A DNA stretch of 35,967 nucleotides, taken from positions 1 through 35,967 of the forward strand of contig BQJN01000046.1 of assembly GCA_021604725.1 (NCBI GenBank), in the 5' to 3' direction. Shown piece by piece: positions 8,189-15,432 of the stretch. Below the pieces are notes generated by a model that saw only the letters and a program-made list of their open reading frames with translations, did no database searches and was not told the origin of the DNA. How positions within the stretch are numbered: position 1 is the first letter of the stretch; every line of letters starts with the position of its first letter. This stretch comes from Lysobacteraceae bacterium (lineage in GTDB: Bacteria; Pseudomonadota; Gammaproteobacteria; Xanthomonadales; BQJN01). The position numbers and the translations under genes were made by a program.

Positions 8189-9450
8189 AATTCGTCAGCA
8201 CCCGAGGCGGGCCAGCCGTCTCAATCGACGATGCATTGCTGGCAGGACTGGCGAATGATGGCGGTCTGTATGTGCCGATGCAGTTTCCGCGACTGCCGTT
8301 GTCTGCGTTTGATCAAGCGAAGAGTATCGATCAGGTTGCGACTTGTTTGTTGGCGCCATTTTTCGCCGACTCGACTTTGGTCGATGAATTGCCCGAAATT
8401 TGTCGTGAGGTTTTCGACTTTCCGGCCCCGACCAAACTGACCGGTCGCTCAGACCTGCGTCTACTTGAGTTGTTTCACGGACCAACGGCCGCGTTTAAGG
8501 ACTTCGGTGCGCGTTTCCTGGCCGCCTGCCTCAAGCGTTTGCAGGCACAGGCTACGGTATTGGTCGCCACCTCTGGGGATACCGGTGGCGCAGTCGCGGC
8601 TGCATTTGCCGGCGATCAGTCGCTACGCGTGGTTGTGCTGTATCCGAAGGGGATGGTGTCGCCGCGACAGGAACATCAACTCACCTGTTGGCCGGATAAC
8701 ATCGTCAGTTTACGGGTCAATGGAGATTTCGATCAGTGTCAGGCGCTGGCCAAACAGGCCTTTGCTGACCCTGAACTTAAACAAGCCAGTCTGACCTCCG
8801 CCAACAGCATCAGTATCGGCCGACTATTGCCGCAGATGAGTTACTACGCGCTGGCCAGCCTGCAGTGTCTGCGTGAACGCGGCAAGAACGCCAATTTTGT
8901 GGTGCCCAGTGGCAATCTTGGCAATGCTCTGGCGTGCATTTGGGCACGGCGCTGTGGCTTGCCAATCGATCAGATTGTATTGGCGACCAATGCCAATCGA
9001 GCCATTCCGGTCTATGTGGACAGCGGTCGCTGGCAGCCACGGCCTACCGTGTGCACGCTGGCCAATGCGATGGATGTCGGCAATCCGTCGAATATGGAAC
9101 GGCTGCGGCATCTTTTTCCGGAGTCGGAAGACCTGGACAACGTACGTGCCTTCGCGGCTGACGACATTGCGATCAAGAAACAAATTTGTTGGGCTGATGT
9201 GGAGCTGGGCGAGGTGGTTTGCCCGCATACCGCGACGGCGCTTAATGCCTATCAGCAGTTGCGCGACCAAAACACCGACTGGATTGTTGTTGCGACCGCT
9301 CACGCCGCTAAATTTGAAGACACGGTCGAGGCTTTGGTTGGCCGCAGCGTTGAGGTACCGCCGGCCCTGGCTGAACTGCTCGAGCGGCCCAGCAAAAAGG
9401 TCGACATTGAACCTACCCTGGACTCGTTGCGGACCTGGATCATGACATGA
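8185..9450 (+). CDS. thrC: Threonine synthase
   Basis: Converts O-phosphohomoserine to threonine with pyridoxal phosphate, the last step of the pathway begun by thrA and thrB. The protein has 421 residues (E. coli ThrC 428). The N-terminus FVSTRGG is characteristic, the PLP lysine is Lys105 in GPTAAFKDFG, and SGDTGGAVAAAF, SANSISIGRLLPQ, PSGNLGNALA and GNPSNMERL are the expected substrate and cofactor segments. It begins at an ATGA overlap with thrB and ends in another with the flavoenzyme gene, so four genes appear to be translated as a chain. Confidence 0.97.
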   Translation: MKFVSTRGGPAVSIDDALLAGLANDGGLYVPMQFPRLPLSAFDQAKSIDQVATCLLAPFFADSTLVDELPEICREVFDFPAPTKLTGRSDLRLLELFHGPTAAFKDFGARFLAACLKRLQAQATVLVATSGDTGGAVAAAFAGDQSLRVVVLYPKGMVSPRQEHQLTCWPDNIVSLRVNGDFDQCQALAKQAFADPELKQASLTSANSISIGRLLPQMSYYALASLQCLRERGKNANFVVPSGNLGNALACIWARRCGLPIDQIVLATNANRAIPVYVDSGRWQPRPTVCTLANAMDVGNPSNMERLRHLFPESEDLDNVRAFAADDIAIKKQICWADVELGEVVCPHTATALNAYQQLRDQNTDWIVVATAHAAKFEDTVEALVGRSVEVPPALAELLERPSKKVDIEPTLDSLRTWIMT

Positions 9451-10838
9451 ATTCTTCCCACAAGCTGACGGGCGCACTGAAAGCGCGCTGCCCGAACCTG
9501 CGGTTGACTACCGAGGCGGAAGTCTGTGCTCGTCTCGGCAAGGATTGGAGCATCGCGCCAAGCGGCCGGCCGGCGGCTGTGGTGTGGCCGGACAACACCG
9601 ACGAGGTGGTCGCGATCGTACGTGCCGCCAACGAATTGGGCTTGAGCCTGGTGCCATCCGGTGGGCGTACCGGTCTCAGCGGTGGTGCTACCGCAGCCGA
9701 TGGTGAGGTGGTGGTGTCAATGGACCGCTTCAATGCCTTGAGCTCGGTTCAGCCGGCGGGTCGATTGATTGATGCCGGTGCGGGCGTGGTGACAGCGCAG
9801 TTGCAGGCACAGGCGGCCGACGACGGATTTTTCTACCCGGTCGACTTCGCCTCCTCAGGGTCGAGCCAGGTTGGTGGCAATATCGCGACCAACGCCGGCG
9901 GCATTCGAGTGTTGCGTTACGGTATGACGCGCGATTGGGTAGCTGGTCTTGAAGTAGTGACCGGAACAGGTGAGGTGTTGTCGCTGGGTCGTGGCCTGGT
10001 CAAAGATGCGACCGGCCCGGACTTGAAGCAGTTAATGATCGGCTCGGAGGGGGTGCTGGGCATCATCACCCAGACTCGGATGCGAGTGACATCGCAGCCA
10101 CCGAATCAACAGGTGGTGCTGCTGGCCCTATCCAGTATTGACGCGGTGTTGCCGCTGTTCGCGGCTTGCAGGCGTCACCTTCAACTATCAGCTTTTGAAT
10201 ATTTTTCAGACACTTGCGTTGATTACTTGCTCAATCATCGAGATTTGGCACGGCCCTTAGACGATGCGGCCGAGCACTATGTGCTGTTGGAAGCGGACGA
10301 GGACGAAGCGGCCGTTTTGGCGTTGTTTGAACACGCCGCCGAGCAAGACTGGGTGGTTGACGGGGTGATTAGTCAGTCCAAGGCGCAAGCCGAAGAGCTG
10401 TGGCAATACCGCGAAGGCATCAGCGAGTCATTGGCGCCGATGCGGCCCTATAAAAACGACGTCGTAGTGCCGGTGTCTGAGGTGGGTCGCTTCCTGACAG
10501 AACTGGACAAGCTGGTTGCGGAACAGTACCCGGATTTTTCCACTGCCTGGTTTGGGCACGTTGGTGACGGCAACCTGCACCTCAATATTTTGCCTCCAAA
10601 GGGCATGGCACATTCGGACTTCTCACGTGAGTGCCAGCGCGTCAACGAACTGGTGTTTGCTCTGGTCGACCAATTGGGTGGCAGTATTTCTGCCGAACAT
10701 GGTATTGGCACCTTGAAGCGTCCCTATTTGCATCACTCGGTATCGACCACAGAAATCAGCCTGTTAGGTGCGCTAAAAGCCCAGCTCGATCCGAATGGAA
10801 TACTCAATCCCGGCAAATTGATCCCGGACCACGGCTGA
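9447..10838 (+). CDS. FAD-linked D-2-hydroxyacid dehydrogenase, probably D-2-hydroxyglutarate dehydrogenase
   Basis: A 463-residue flavoenzyme of the GlcD/DLD/D2HGDH family with a vanillyl-alcohol-oxidase-type FAD domain. The FAD-binding segment PSGGRTGLSGGA lies at about residues 70-81, followed by GGNIATNAGG (about 147-156), IGSEGVLGIIT, and the C-terminal GHVGDGNLHLNI (about 369-380, metal/substrate-binding histidines) and EHGIGTLKR. It overlaps thrC by ATGA. Known biology: in Pseudomonas stutzeri a D-2-hydroxyglutarate dehydrogenase reoxidises the D-2-hydroxyglutarate made by SerA and sends electrons to electron-transfer flavoprotein. With serA next door and divergent, the same role is the best inference. 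Glycolate or D-lactate dehydrogenase activity cannot be excluded from sequence alone. Confidence 0.85.
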   Translation: MNSSHKLTGALKARCPNLRLTTEAEVCARLGKDWSIAPSGRPAAVVWPDNTDEVVAIVRAANELGLSLVPSGGRTGLSGGATAADGEVVVSMDRFNALSSVQPAGRLIDAGAGVVTAQLQAQAADDGFFYPVDFASSGSSQVGGNIATNAGGIRVLRYGMTRDWVAGLEVVTGTGEVLSLGRGLVKDATGPDLKQLMIGSEGVLGIITQTRMRVTSQPPNQQVVLLALSSIDAVLPLFAACRRHLQLSAFEYFSDTCVDYLLNHRDLARPLDDAAEHYVLLEADEDEAAVLALFEHAAEQDWVVDGVISQSKAQAEELWQYREGISESLAPMRPYKNDVVVPVSEVGRFLTELDKLVAEQYPDFSTAWFGHVGDGNLHLNILPPKGMAHSDFSRECQRVNELVFALVDQLGGSISAEHGIGTLKRPYLHHSVSTTEISLLGALKAQLDPNGILNPGKLIPDHG

Positions 10839-10884
10839 CCATCGACACTGGTGAACGACCGGCGTCGCCCCCATTGTTGATGCC

Positions 10885-11541
10885 ATGTCGACATCCTATT
10901 TGCCTCGTTCAAGCTTTCCGCCCGTGGTGCGCGCCTTACTCATCGCCAACGGCATTGCCTACCTGATCCAGGTCTTGCAGCCAGGTTTGCTTGAGTGGTG
11001 GTTGGCATTGTGGCCGCTGGACGCACCGGAGTACGCGCGTGGCTATGGTGCCATGCCGCAGTTTGAGATCTGGCAGGTCGTCAGTTACGGCTTCCTGCAT
11101 GGTGGTTTCACCCACCTTTTCTTCAACATGTTTGCGCTTTGGATGTTCGGCAGTGCGATTGAGCAGGCCTGGGGATCGAAACGCTTTGCGCAGTACTATT
11201 TCGTCTGCGTCATTGGTGCAGCTCTGGTGCAACTGGCAGTGGTGTCGACGCCGGCGGGTGGCTTGCCTGTGCCTACCGTTGGTGCCTCTGGCGGTGTGTT
11301 TGGTTTGCTGTTGGCATTCGGCATGACCTATCCGAACCGGGTCATCATGTTGCTGGTGCCGCCGATTCCAATGAAGGCCAAGTACTTCGTTTTGATCTAT
11401 GGTGGCTTGGAACTGCTGTTTGGGGTGTCGGGTCCGAGCGACGGTATCGCTCACTTTGCTCACCTTGGTGGCATGGCCTTTGGCTTCGCGTTGATTCAAT
11501 ACTGGCTGTACAGCGGACGAGCCAGACGCGATAGGCAATAG
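10885..11541 (+). CDS. Rhomboid-family intramembrane serine protease
   Basis: A 218-residue membrane protein with about six transmembrane segments, the size of a basic bacterial rhomboid. The catalytic Ser is Ser135 in GASGGVFG and the catalytic His is His193 in HFAHLGG; the HGGFTHLFFNMFALW segment (about residues 72-86) carries the conserved His and Asn of the second helix. It should cleave transmembrane substrates within the inner membrane; the substrate is unknown. It lies 46 nt after the flavoenzyme gene on the same strand and could be read through from the thr operon, though no functional link is apparent. No clear Shine-Dalgarno precedes the ATG. It converges on the PDZ-protein gene. 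Confidence 0.92.
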   Translation: MSTSYLPRSSFPPVVRALLIANGIAYLIQVLQPGLLEWWLALWPLDAPEYARGYGAMPQFEIWQVVSYGFLHGGFTHLFFNMFALWMFGSAIEQAWGSKRFAQYYFVCVIGAALVQLAVVSTPAGGLPVPTVGASGGVFGLLLAFGMTYPNRVIMLLVPPIPMKAKYFVLIYGGLELLFGVSGPSDGIAHFAHLGGMAFGFALIQYWLYSGRARRDRQ

Positions 11542-11560
11542 CGGCGAGCCAGGCACGCGT

Positions 11561-11582
11561 CAGGCCATCCCTGGCCTGTTGT
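11561..11582 (+). terminator. Hairpin between convergent genes
   Basis: A perfect 7-bp stem CAGGCCA/TGGCCTG (11561-11567 with 11572-11578) with TCCC loop is followed by TTGTGT. It sits 20 nt after the rhomboid stop and just before the end of the opposing PDZ-protein gene. The T-tract is short, so this is a moderate terminator at best. Confidence 0.5.
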
Positions 11583-11592
11583 GTATTCGCTC

Positions 11593-12717
11593 TCAATCAG
11601 CGCGCAATCCGGGTGCGATGGCATCGATGGTGATGCGGTCACGGTCTCGCATGATGCGCATTGTGAACTCATCACCAGGGTCGACGCTGCGTAGTTGTCG
11701 CATCACATCGCGTGGTGTTTCTACCGGCTCGTCTTCGACATCAATGATCACATCGCCGCCGCGCAGGTCGATGGTGTCCAGGCCGTCAGCGGCCACCACC
11801 AACACACCTGAGTCGGTGCCAAAATAGCGCCCCAGATCGGGGTTAAGCTCGCTTAGTTCCAGGCCTTGCCAGCCGCGGCCCAGCACCATGAAATCTGGAA
11901 TCGCCAGCACCGGTGCGACTGGTGCGACCGGGGCCGAGGGCGGAACCGGAGCGCTCGGCATGACCTGAAATGACCAGTTTTGTGCGGCGTCAGCGGCCAA
12001 CTCTGCGTATTGCTCGGCAAAGTCTTGCCACTGCTCGCCGAACGCTTCCCATTCTTCAGAATAAAACTGCCAGTCACCCTCATGAAACTCGATGTCGCCA
12101 TCGCCGAACGGGGCACGTGGCGCGATCACCGCAAAGTCGCTCCGGTTCATGGTCCTGGCCTCAAGTTCAGCTTCCATCTCATCGCCATTGCGAAGGTAAG
12201 TGAGCGTAACGACGTCGCCTTCCTCAAGCTCACCGATCAAGGCATTGGCTTCGGCCAGCGCGACCTTGGCGTACTTTTGATCGTCGACGCGTTCGCCGTT
12301 GACCGCAACAATTTGGTCGCCAGTTTTCAGTCCCGCCTCAGCGGCGGCGCTGCCCGGCGTCACGCCAGCCAGTCGAACACCATTGCTGTCAGTATCTTCA
12401 GACATGACGATACCGATCACGGCGCGGTTACCGAATGAATAGCTGTAGCCGAATGATCGATCGCGCAATTCGCGTTGCCGTTCACTCATCTCACGTTGTC
12501 GTTCAGTCATTGCCCGAGCGCGTTCCTGGGCCTCTTGTCGCCGTTCCTGAGCTTCAAGCCGTGACAAGTCGGCCAGTGTTCGCGCGGCTTCGCGAGCCTC
12601 TTCCTGGGCTTGTCGCAGCGCTTCTCGCGCACGTTCCAGTTCTTCAGCTTCAACATCAGCATAGGCCGGCGTTGTTGTTATCAGTAGCACCATCAGGCAC
12701 CCAAATAATCGTTTCAT
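11593..12717 (-). CDS. Secreted coiled-coil protein with two PDZ domains
   Basis: About 374 residues from ATG at 12717 (an adjacent ATG at 12720 is possible; GAGGA lies 7 or 4 nt upstream). A signal peptide (MKRLFGCLMVLLITTTPAYA, cleavage near residue 20) sends it to the periplasm. Residues about 22-95 are a charged, Gln/Arg/Glu-rich coiled coil. PDZ domain 1 (about 100-195) contains VTPGSAAAEAGLKTGDQIVAVNG, and PDZ domain 2 (about 290-372) contains LRGGDVIIDVEDEPV. Between them lie an aromatic/acidic segment and a Pro/Ala/Val repeat linker. There is no protease domain, so it is not a DegP-type protease. It is the third gene after the ECF sigma factor and putative anti-sigma factor, so it may sense or transmit an envelope signal, or be a target of that sigma factor. 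Specific function unknown. Confidence 0.85.
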   Translation of the reverse strand: MKRLFGCLMVLLITTTPAYADVEAEELERAREALRQAQEEAREAARTLADLSRLEAQERRQEAQERARAMTERQREMSERQRELRDRSFGYSYSFGNRAVIGIVMSEDTDSNGVRLAGVTPGSAAAEAGLKTGDQIVAVNGERVDDQKYAKVALAEANALIGELEEGDVVTLTYLRNGDEMEAELEARTMNRSDFAVIAPRAPFGDGDIEFHEGDWQFYSEEWEAFGEQWQDFAEQYAELAADAAQNWSFQVMPSAPVPPSAPVAPVAPVLAIPDFMVLGRGWQGLELSELNPDLGRYFGTDSGVLVVAADGLDTIDLRGGDVIIDVEDEPVETPRDVMRQLRSVDPGDEFTMRIMRDRDRITIDAIAPGLRAD

Positions 12718-12790
12718 CATCAATTCCTCATTGTTCGAAGTTTGGCATCGCAGCGAACGGGCGGCGCCTGGCCCGCGTACCGCTTTGCCG

Positions 12791-13276
12791 TTAGAGAATC
12801 CTCGGTTGTTCAAATCCTGCACCGGGGTCGGTGACGCTGACCAGATGGCTCATCAGAGCCACACGTTGCTGCCATAACAGACGTTGTTGTGTTCGCCCGC
12901 TGGCCATCACCAATTGCGAGTCAACACTGGCGATCAGGTCTTCAATTTCGGCCGCAGCCATGGCGCGGTCCGCACGACTCACTCTTGGTGCCAGTTGCAC
13001 GCGTTGTTCGTAATACTGAGATGCTGCCATCAACTGTTGAATTTCGACCGTATCGTTGGGTTGCGGCGGCATCACGCTTGAAATGAATACTGCGAGAAGC
13101 AAACTGGCGACCGCACTCAAGCTACGCACCCAACTGGCCGGCACAGTCCTTCGTTTGCGCTTTTCAAGCCCGGCGGCAATCGCCTGCCACTGATCCTGCG
13201 GGCAATCCAGTTGCGGCAGGTCACGCAAGGCTTGTGCGATGCTGGGGTCTTGGTTGTTCATGATGTTTGTGGACAT
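12791..13276 (-). CDS. Putative anti-sigma factor, single membrane span
   Basis: A 161-residue protein with a short cytoplasmic N-terminal part (about 48 residues), one hydrophobic span (about 52-68, SAVASLLLAVFISS) and a C-terminal part of about 90 residues predicted to be periplasmic. This layout, and its place immediately after an ECF sigma factor gene, suggest an anti-sigma factor. It has a single cysteine (LDCPQD) and no HxxxCxxC zinc motif, so it is not a ZAS-type anti-sigma. From the ATG at 13276 (AGGA 8 nt upstream) it overlaps the sigma gene by 19 nt. An ATG at 13261 forms an ATGA overlap with the sigma stop and is an alternative start. It lies about 70 nt upstream of the PDZ-protein gene. 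No stronger family assignment can be made from sequence. Confidence 0.7.
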   Translation of the reverse strand: MSTNIMNNQDPSIAQALRDLPQLDCPQDQWQAIAAGLEKRKRRTVPASWVRSLSAVASLLLAVFISSVMPPQPNDTVEIQQLMAASQYYEQRVQLAPRVSRADRAMAAAEIEDLIASVDSQLVMASGRTQQRLLWQQRVALMSHLVSVTDPGAGFEQPRIL

Positions 13277-13830
13277 AAGTCAAATCCTGCCTCGTATTCG
13301 AGACCTGAGCGCATCGCGGCGTGGCCACGAGCGACCTGTGATTTGGAGAAGCTGGTTGAGCGGTTCATCATCTTGCCGATTTCGGCATGGGTATAGCCTT
13401 CGACGTCATGCAGCCAGATCACGGCTCGTGTGGTCGCCGGAAGCTGGCTATAGGCTTGATGTATATCAATGCCGTGACTGGTCTGACTGACATGGCTGGG
13501 TAACTGGTTTTCGAGCAGGTCGGACATGCTCATTTCGCCTTTGCGTCGACCTCGTTTGCGCAAGGCTGAAAGTGCGGTATTGACCGCTACCTGACGCAGC
13601 CATCCCCAGAACGGCGCATCGCCGCGATAGCGATCCAGTTTCGACAGGGCCTTGATAAAGACATCCTGCACCACTTCCTGGGCGTCATCCGGGCACTGCA
13701 TGAATCGATAGGCCAGCGTGTAGACCGGCCGTTGGAACAAACGATAGAGCTGCTCACAACTGCTCGTGCAGCCCCTGGCGGCTTGCTCGATCAGCTGAGC
13801 GTCAACATCTATGGCGAAAGAAGAGTTCAT
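13258..13830 (-). CDS. ECF-type RNA polymerase sigma factor
   Basis: A 190-residue group 4 sigma factor. Region 2 spans about residues 20-90, with PVYTLAYRFMQCPDDAQEVVQDVFIKAL holding the core-binding and -10 recognition helices (quoted in part: DAQEVVQDVFIKAL). Region 4 is at the C-terminus, with LPATTRAVIWLHDVEGYTHA and EIGKMMNRSTSFSKSQVARG as the helix-turn-helix. ATG at 13830 is preferred over the GTG one codon upstream; only a weak AGG precedes it. The stop overlaps the next gene, a probable membrane anti-sigma factor, followed by a periplasmic double-PDZ protein. This arrangement implies envelope-signal control of its own operon. It is divergent from the ribosomal operon rpsF-rpsR-rplI. 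Confidence 0.92.
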   Translation of the reverse strand: MNSSFAIDVDAQLIEQAARGCTSSCEQLYRLFQRPVYTLAYRFMQCPDDAQEVVQDVFIKALSKLDRYRGDAPFWGWLRQVAVNTALSALRKRGRRKGEMSMSDLLENQLPSHVSQTSHGIDIHQAYSQLPATTRAVIWLHDVEGYTHAEIGKMMNRSTSFSKSQVARGHAAMRSGLEYEAGFDLCPQTS

Positions 13831-13900
13831 CACTGCCTATAGACTCTACACTGGTGCAAAGGGTCGCAGGCGGCACGAAAAAATCTTTTGGCGGCGATGC

Positions 13901-13929
13901 TGGTACTTGTTGCGGTGATCGGGTAGAAT
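13901..13929 (+). promoter_or_regulatory. Probable rpsF operon promoter
   Basis: TAGAAT (13924-13929) is a good -10 box about 92 nt before rpsF and is followed directly by the GC-rich discriminator CCGCCGG. The -35 region at 17-nt spacing (TGGTAC, 13901-13906) is poor. GC-rich discriminators are known from promoters under ppGpp/DksA control of translation genes. Confidence 0.45.
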
Positions 13930-13936
13930 CCGCCGG

Positions 13937-14021
13937 CTGCCAGCAATGGCAGTGAGTTTTACTCCTTGCTTCACCGCGATTAGACGCCGCGGGAAGCCTT
14001 ATTTGTCCAAGAGGAACTAAC
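13937..14021 (+). promoter_or_regulatory. Structured 5' leader of the rpsF operon
   Basis: The leader holds a perfect hairpin CTGCCA-GCAA-TGGCAG (13937-13952) with a GNRA tetraloop and a second stem CCGCG/CGCGG (13974-13978 with 13988-13992), then GAGGA before the rpsF ATG. In many bacteria the S6:S18 protein complex binds a CCG-containing leader structure and represses this operon. The position fits that motif, but I cannot confirm the consensus by eye. Confidence 0.4.
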
Positions 14022-14489
14022 ATGCGTCATTATGAAGTCGTGTTCCTGGTCCACCCGGACCAGTCCGAGCAGGTGCCTGCCATGCTCGATCGCTACCGTG
14101 AGATCATTGAGTCTCGTGGTGGTGCCATCCATCGCAACGAAGATTGGGGCCGCCGCCAACTGGCTTACCCGATTCAAAAGCTGCACAAAGCGCACTATGT
14201 CATGCTCAACATTGAGTGCAACACCGAAGCGCTGGAAGAATTGCAGTCTGCTTTCCGATTCAACGACGCTGTTTTGCGTCACATGTTCATTCGTCGTGAA
14301 GAAGCGCTGACCGAAGCGTCTTTGATCATGCAGGCGAAAGAAGAGAAGAATCGGTCTGAAGATTCAGATCGCCGCCGTCGTGATGATCGCCCGGAACGTA
14401 AAGAAGAAAGCTCCGAGCGTGCGGATAACGACAGCGATACCGAAGACAAAACTGCTGAAGAAGAAACTTCAGCTACTGAAGAGGAGTAG
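14022..14489 (+). CDS. rpsF: 30S ribosomal protein S6, with long acidic C-terminal tail
   Basis: 155 residues; the first 100 match E. coli S6 closely ([50 protein letters not shown]). S6 binds 16S rRNA together with S18 in the 30S platform. The C-terminal tail beyond about residue 105 is very charged ([17 protein letters not shown] and on to EETSATEEE) and some 24 residues longer than E. coli S6 (131 to 135). E. coli S6 is extended with glutamates by RimK; here a Glu-rich end is already encoded. GAGGA precedes the ATG. First gene of rpsF-rpsR-rplI; the priB gene found between rpsF and rpsR in enterobacteria is absent. Confidence 0.97.
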   Translation: MRHYEVVFLVHPDQSEQVPAMLDRYREIIESRGGAIHRNEDWGRRQLAYPIQKLHKAHYVMLNIECNTEALEELQSAFRFNDAVLRHMFIRREEALTEASLIMQAKEEKNRSEDSDRRRRDDRPERKEESSERADNDSDTEDKTAEEETSATEEE

Positions 14490-14494
14490 TTGCA

Positions 14495-14719
14495 ATGGCT
14501 CGTTTTTTCCGTCGACGCAAGTTCTGCCGTTTTACCGCTGAAGGCGTAAAAGAGATTGATTACAAAGATCTCAACACCCTGAAAGCTTACATCGGCGAGA
14601 CCGGTAAAATCGTACCCAGCCGCCTGACCGGGACCAGTGCCCGTTATCAGCGCCAGCTGGCCACTGCAGTGAAGCGCGCTCGTTACCTGGCGCTGCTGCC
14701 GTACACCGACAACCACTGA
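14495..14719 (+). CDS. rpsR: 30S ribosomal protein S18
   Basis: 74 residues, the normal bacterial length, beginning [25 protein letters not shown] and containing the conserved [20 protein letters not shown] (shown here within 20 residues) that contacts 16S rRNA. S18 pairs with S6, whose gene ends 5 nt upstream, and the two proteins are expected to be made in step. The start is supported by family N-termini. Translation is likely coupled to rpsF. Confidence 0.97.
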   Translation: MARFFRRRKFCRFTAEGVKEIDYKDLNTLKAYIGETGKIVPSRLTGTSARYQRQLATAVKRARYLALLPYTDNH

Positions 14720-14733
14720 TCGGGAGTGCCATC

Positions 14734-15183
14734 ATGCAACTGATTCTTCTTGAAAAAGTCGCCAACCTCGGCAACCTCGGTGACCTGGTCACCGTCAAGC
14801 CCGGTTATGGCCGTAACTATCTGGTACCTCAAGGCAAGGCGGTTCCCGCCACCAAGGCCAACGTTGAGGAATTTGAAAAACGTCGTGAAGAGCTGATGGC
14901 TCGCGAAGCTGAGTCGCTCAACGCCGCTGTAGCCCGTCGCGACGCAATCGCTGATCAATCGATCACCATTCGCGCCAAGGCTAGCCCAGAAGGGCGTCTG
15001 TACGGTTCGATTGGTCCTCGCGAGATCGCCGAAGCGCTGACCGATGCCGGCTACGCAGTCGTCAAGGCTGAGGTGGTCATGAGTGAAGGCGCGCTGCGTC
15101 GCATTGGCGAGTACAAGATCGACCTGCGTCTGCATGCTGACGTTGAATGTCAGGTCACGCTGGAAATCTCTGAAGAAGAGTAA
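14734..15183 (+). CDS. rplI: 50S ribosomal protein L9
   Basis: 149 residues (E. coli L9 149). The N-terminal 23S-rRNA-binding domain begins [19 protein letters not shown] and contains [17 protein letters not shown]; the long connecting helix lies at about 45-75 and the C-terminal domain contains [15 protein letters not shown]9 restrains frameshifting and helps ribosome spacing on mRNA. A GGGAG lies shortly before the ATG. Last gene of the rpsF operon, followed by a strong terminator. Confidence 0.97.
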   Translation: MQLILLEKVANLGNLGDLVTVKPGYGRNYLVPQGKAVPATKANVEEFEKRREELMAREAESLNAAVARRDAIADQSITIRAKASPEGRLYGSIGPREIAEALTDAGYAVVKAEVVMSEGALRRIGEYKIDLRLHADVECQVTLEISEEE

Positions 15184-15188
15184 GCTCT

Positions 15189-15204
15189 GAGCCCGGCTGG
15201 GCTC
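15189..15204 (+). other. Small hairpin downstream of rplI
   Basis: GAGCCC-GGCT-GGGCTC is a perfect 6-bp stem with a 4-nt loop, 6 nt after the rplI stop. It has no T-tract of its own and sits just before the main terminator. It may protect the mRNA 3' end. Confidence 0.4.
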
Positions 15205-15215
15205 GGCAGAAAATG

Positions 15216-15252
15216 AAACGCGAAACTGGCCTGCCGGTTTCGCGTTTTTTTA
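15216..15252 (+). terminator. Rho-independent terminator of rpsF-rpsR-rplI
   Basis: An 11-bp perfect stem AAACGCGAAAC/GTTTCGCGTTT (15216-15226 with 15237-15247) is followed by a T-run to 15251. The loop (TGGCCTGCCG) can pair further. It is the clearest terminator in the window. Confidence 0.92.
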
Positions 15253-15282
15253 TGCTGGTAACGAAAGTCGAGGGCCATCGGT

Positions 15283-15310
15283 TTTAAACTGGCCGCAACT
15301 CTGCCAGAAT
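15283..15310 (+). promoter_or_regulatory. Candidate dnaB promoter
   Basis: TTTAAA (15283-15288) and CAGAAT (15305-15310) are spaced by 16 nt and followed by TCCGCC, resembling the rpsF promoter (TAGAAT then CCGCC). This lies just after the rplI terminator and would give a leader of about 115 nt before dnaB. Confidence 0.3.
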
Positions 15311-15432
15311 TCCGCCATCTATTCGTGTTTCAATTGCACAGTAAGTGGGTGAGCGCTGCGGAGGGCTGTTGAGTCCATAACCTCGCGCTCTGGCGTAGCG
15401 TGCTGCAAACATCCCAGGCTGACGATCAATCT

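Noticed and set aside
8824..9477. Minus-strand open frame (217 codons) opposite thrC
   Set aside because: Antisense to conserved thrC motifs; no supporting signal.
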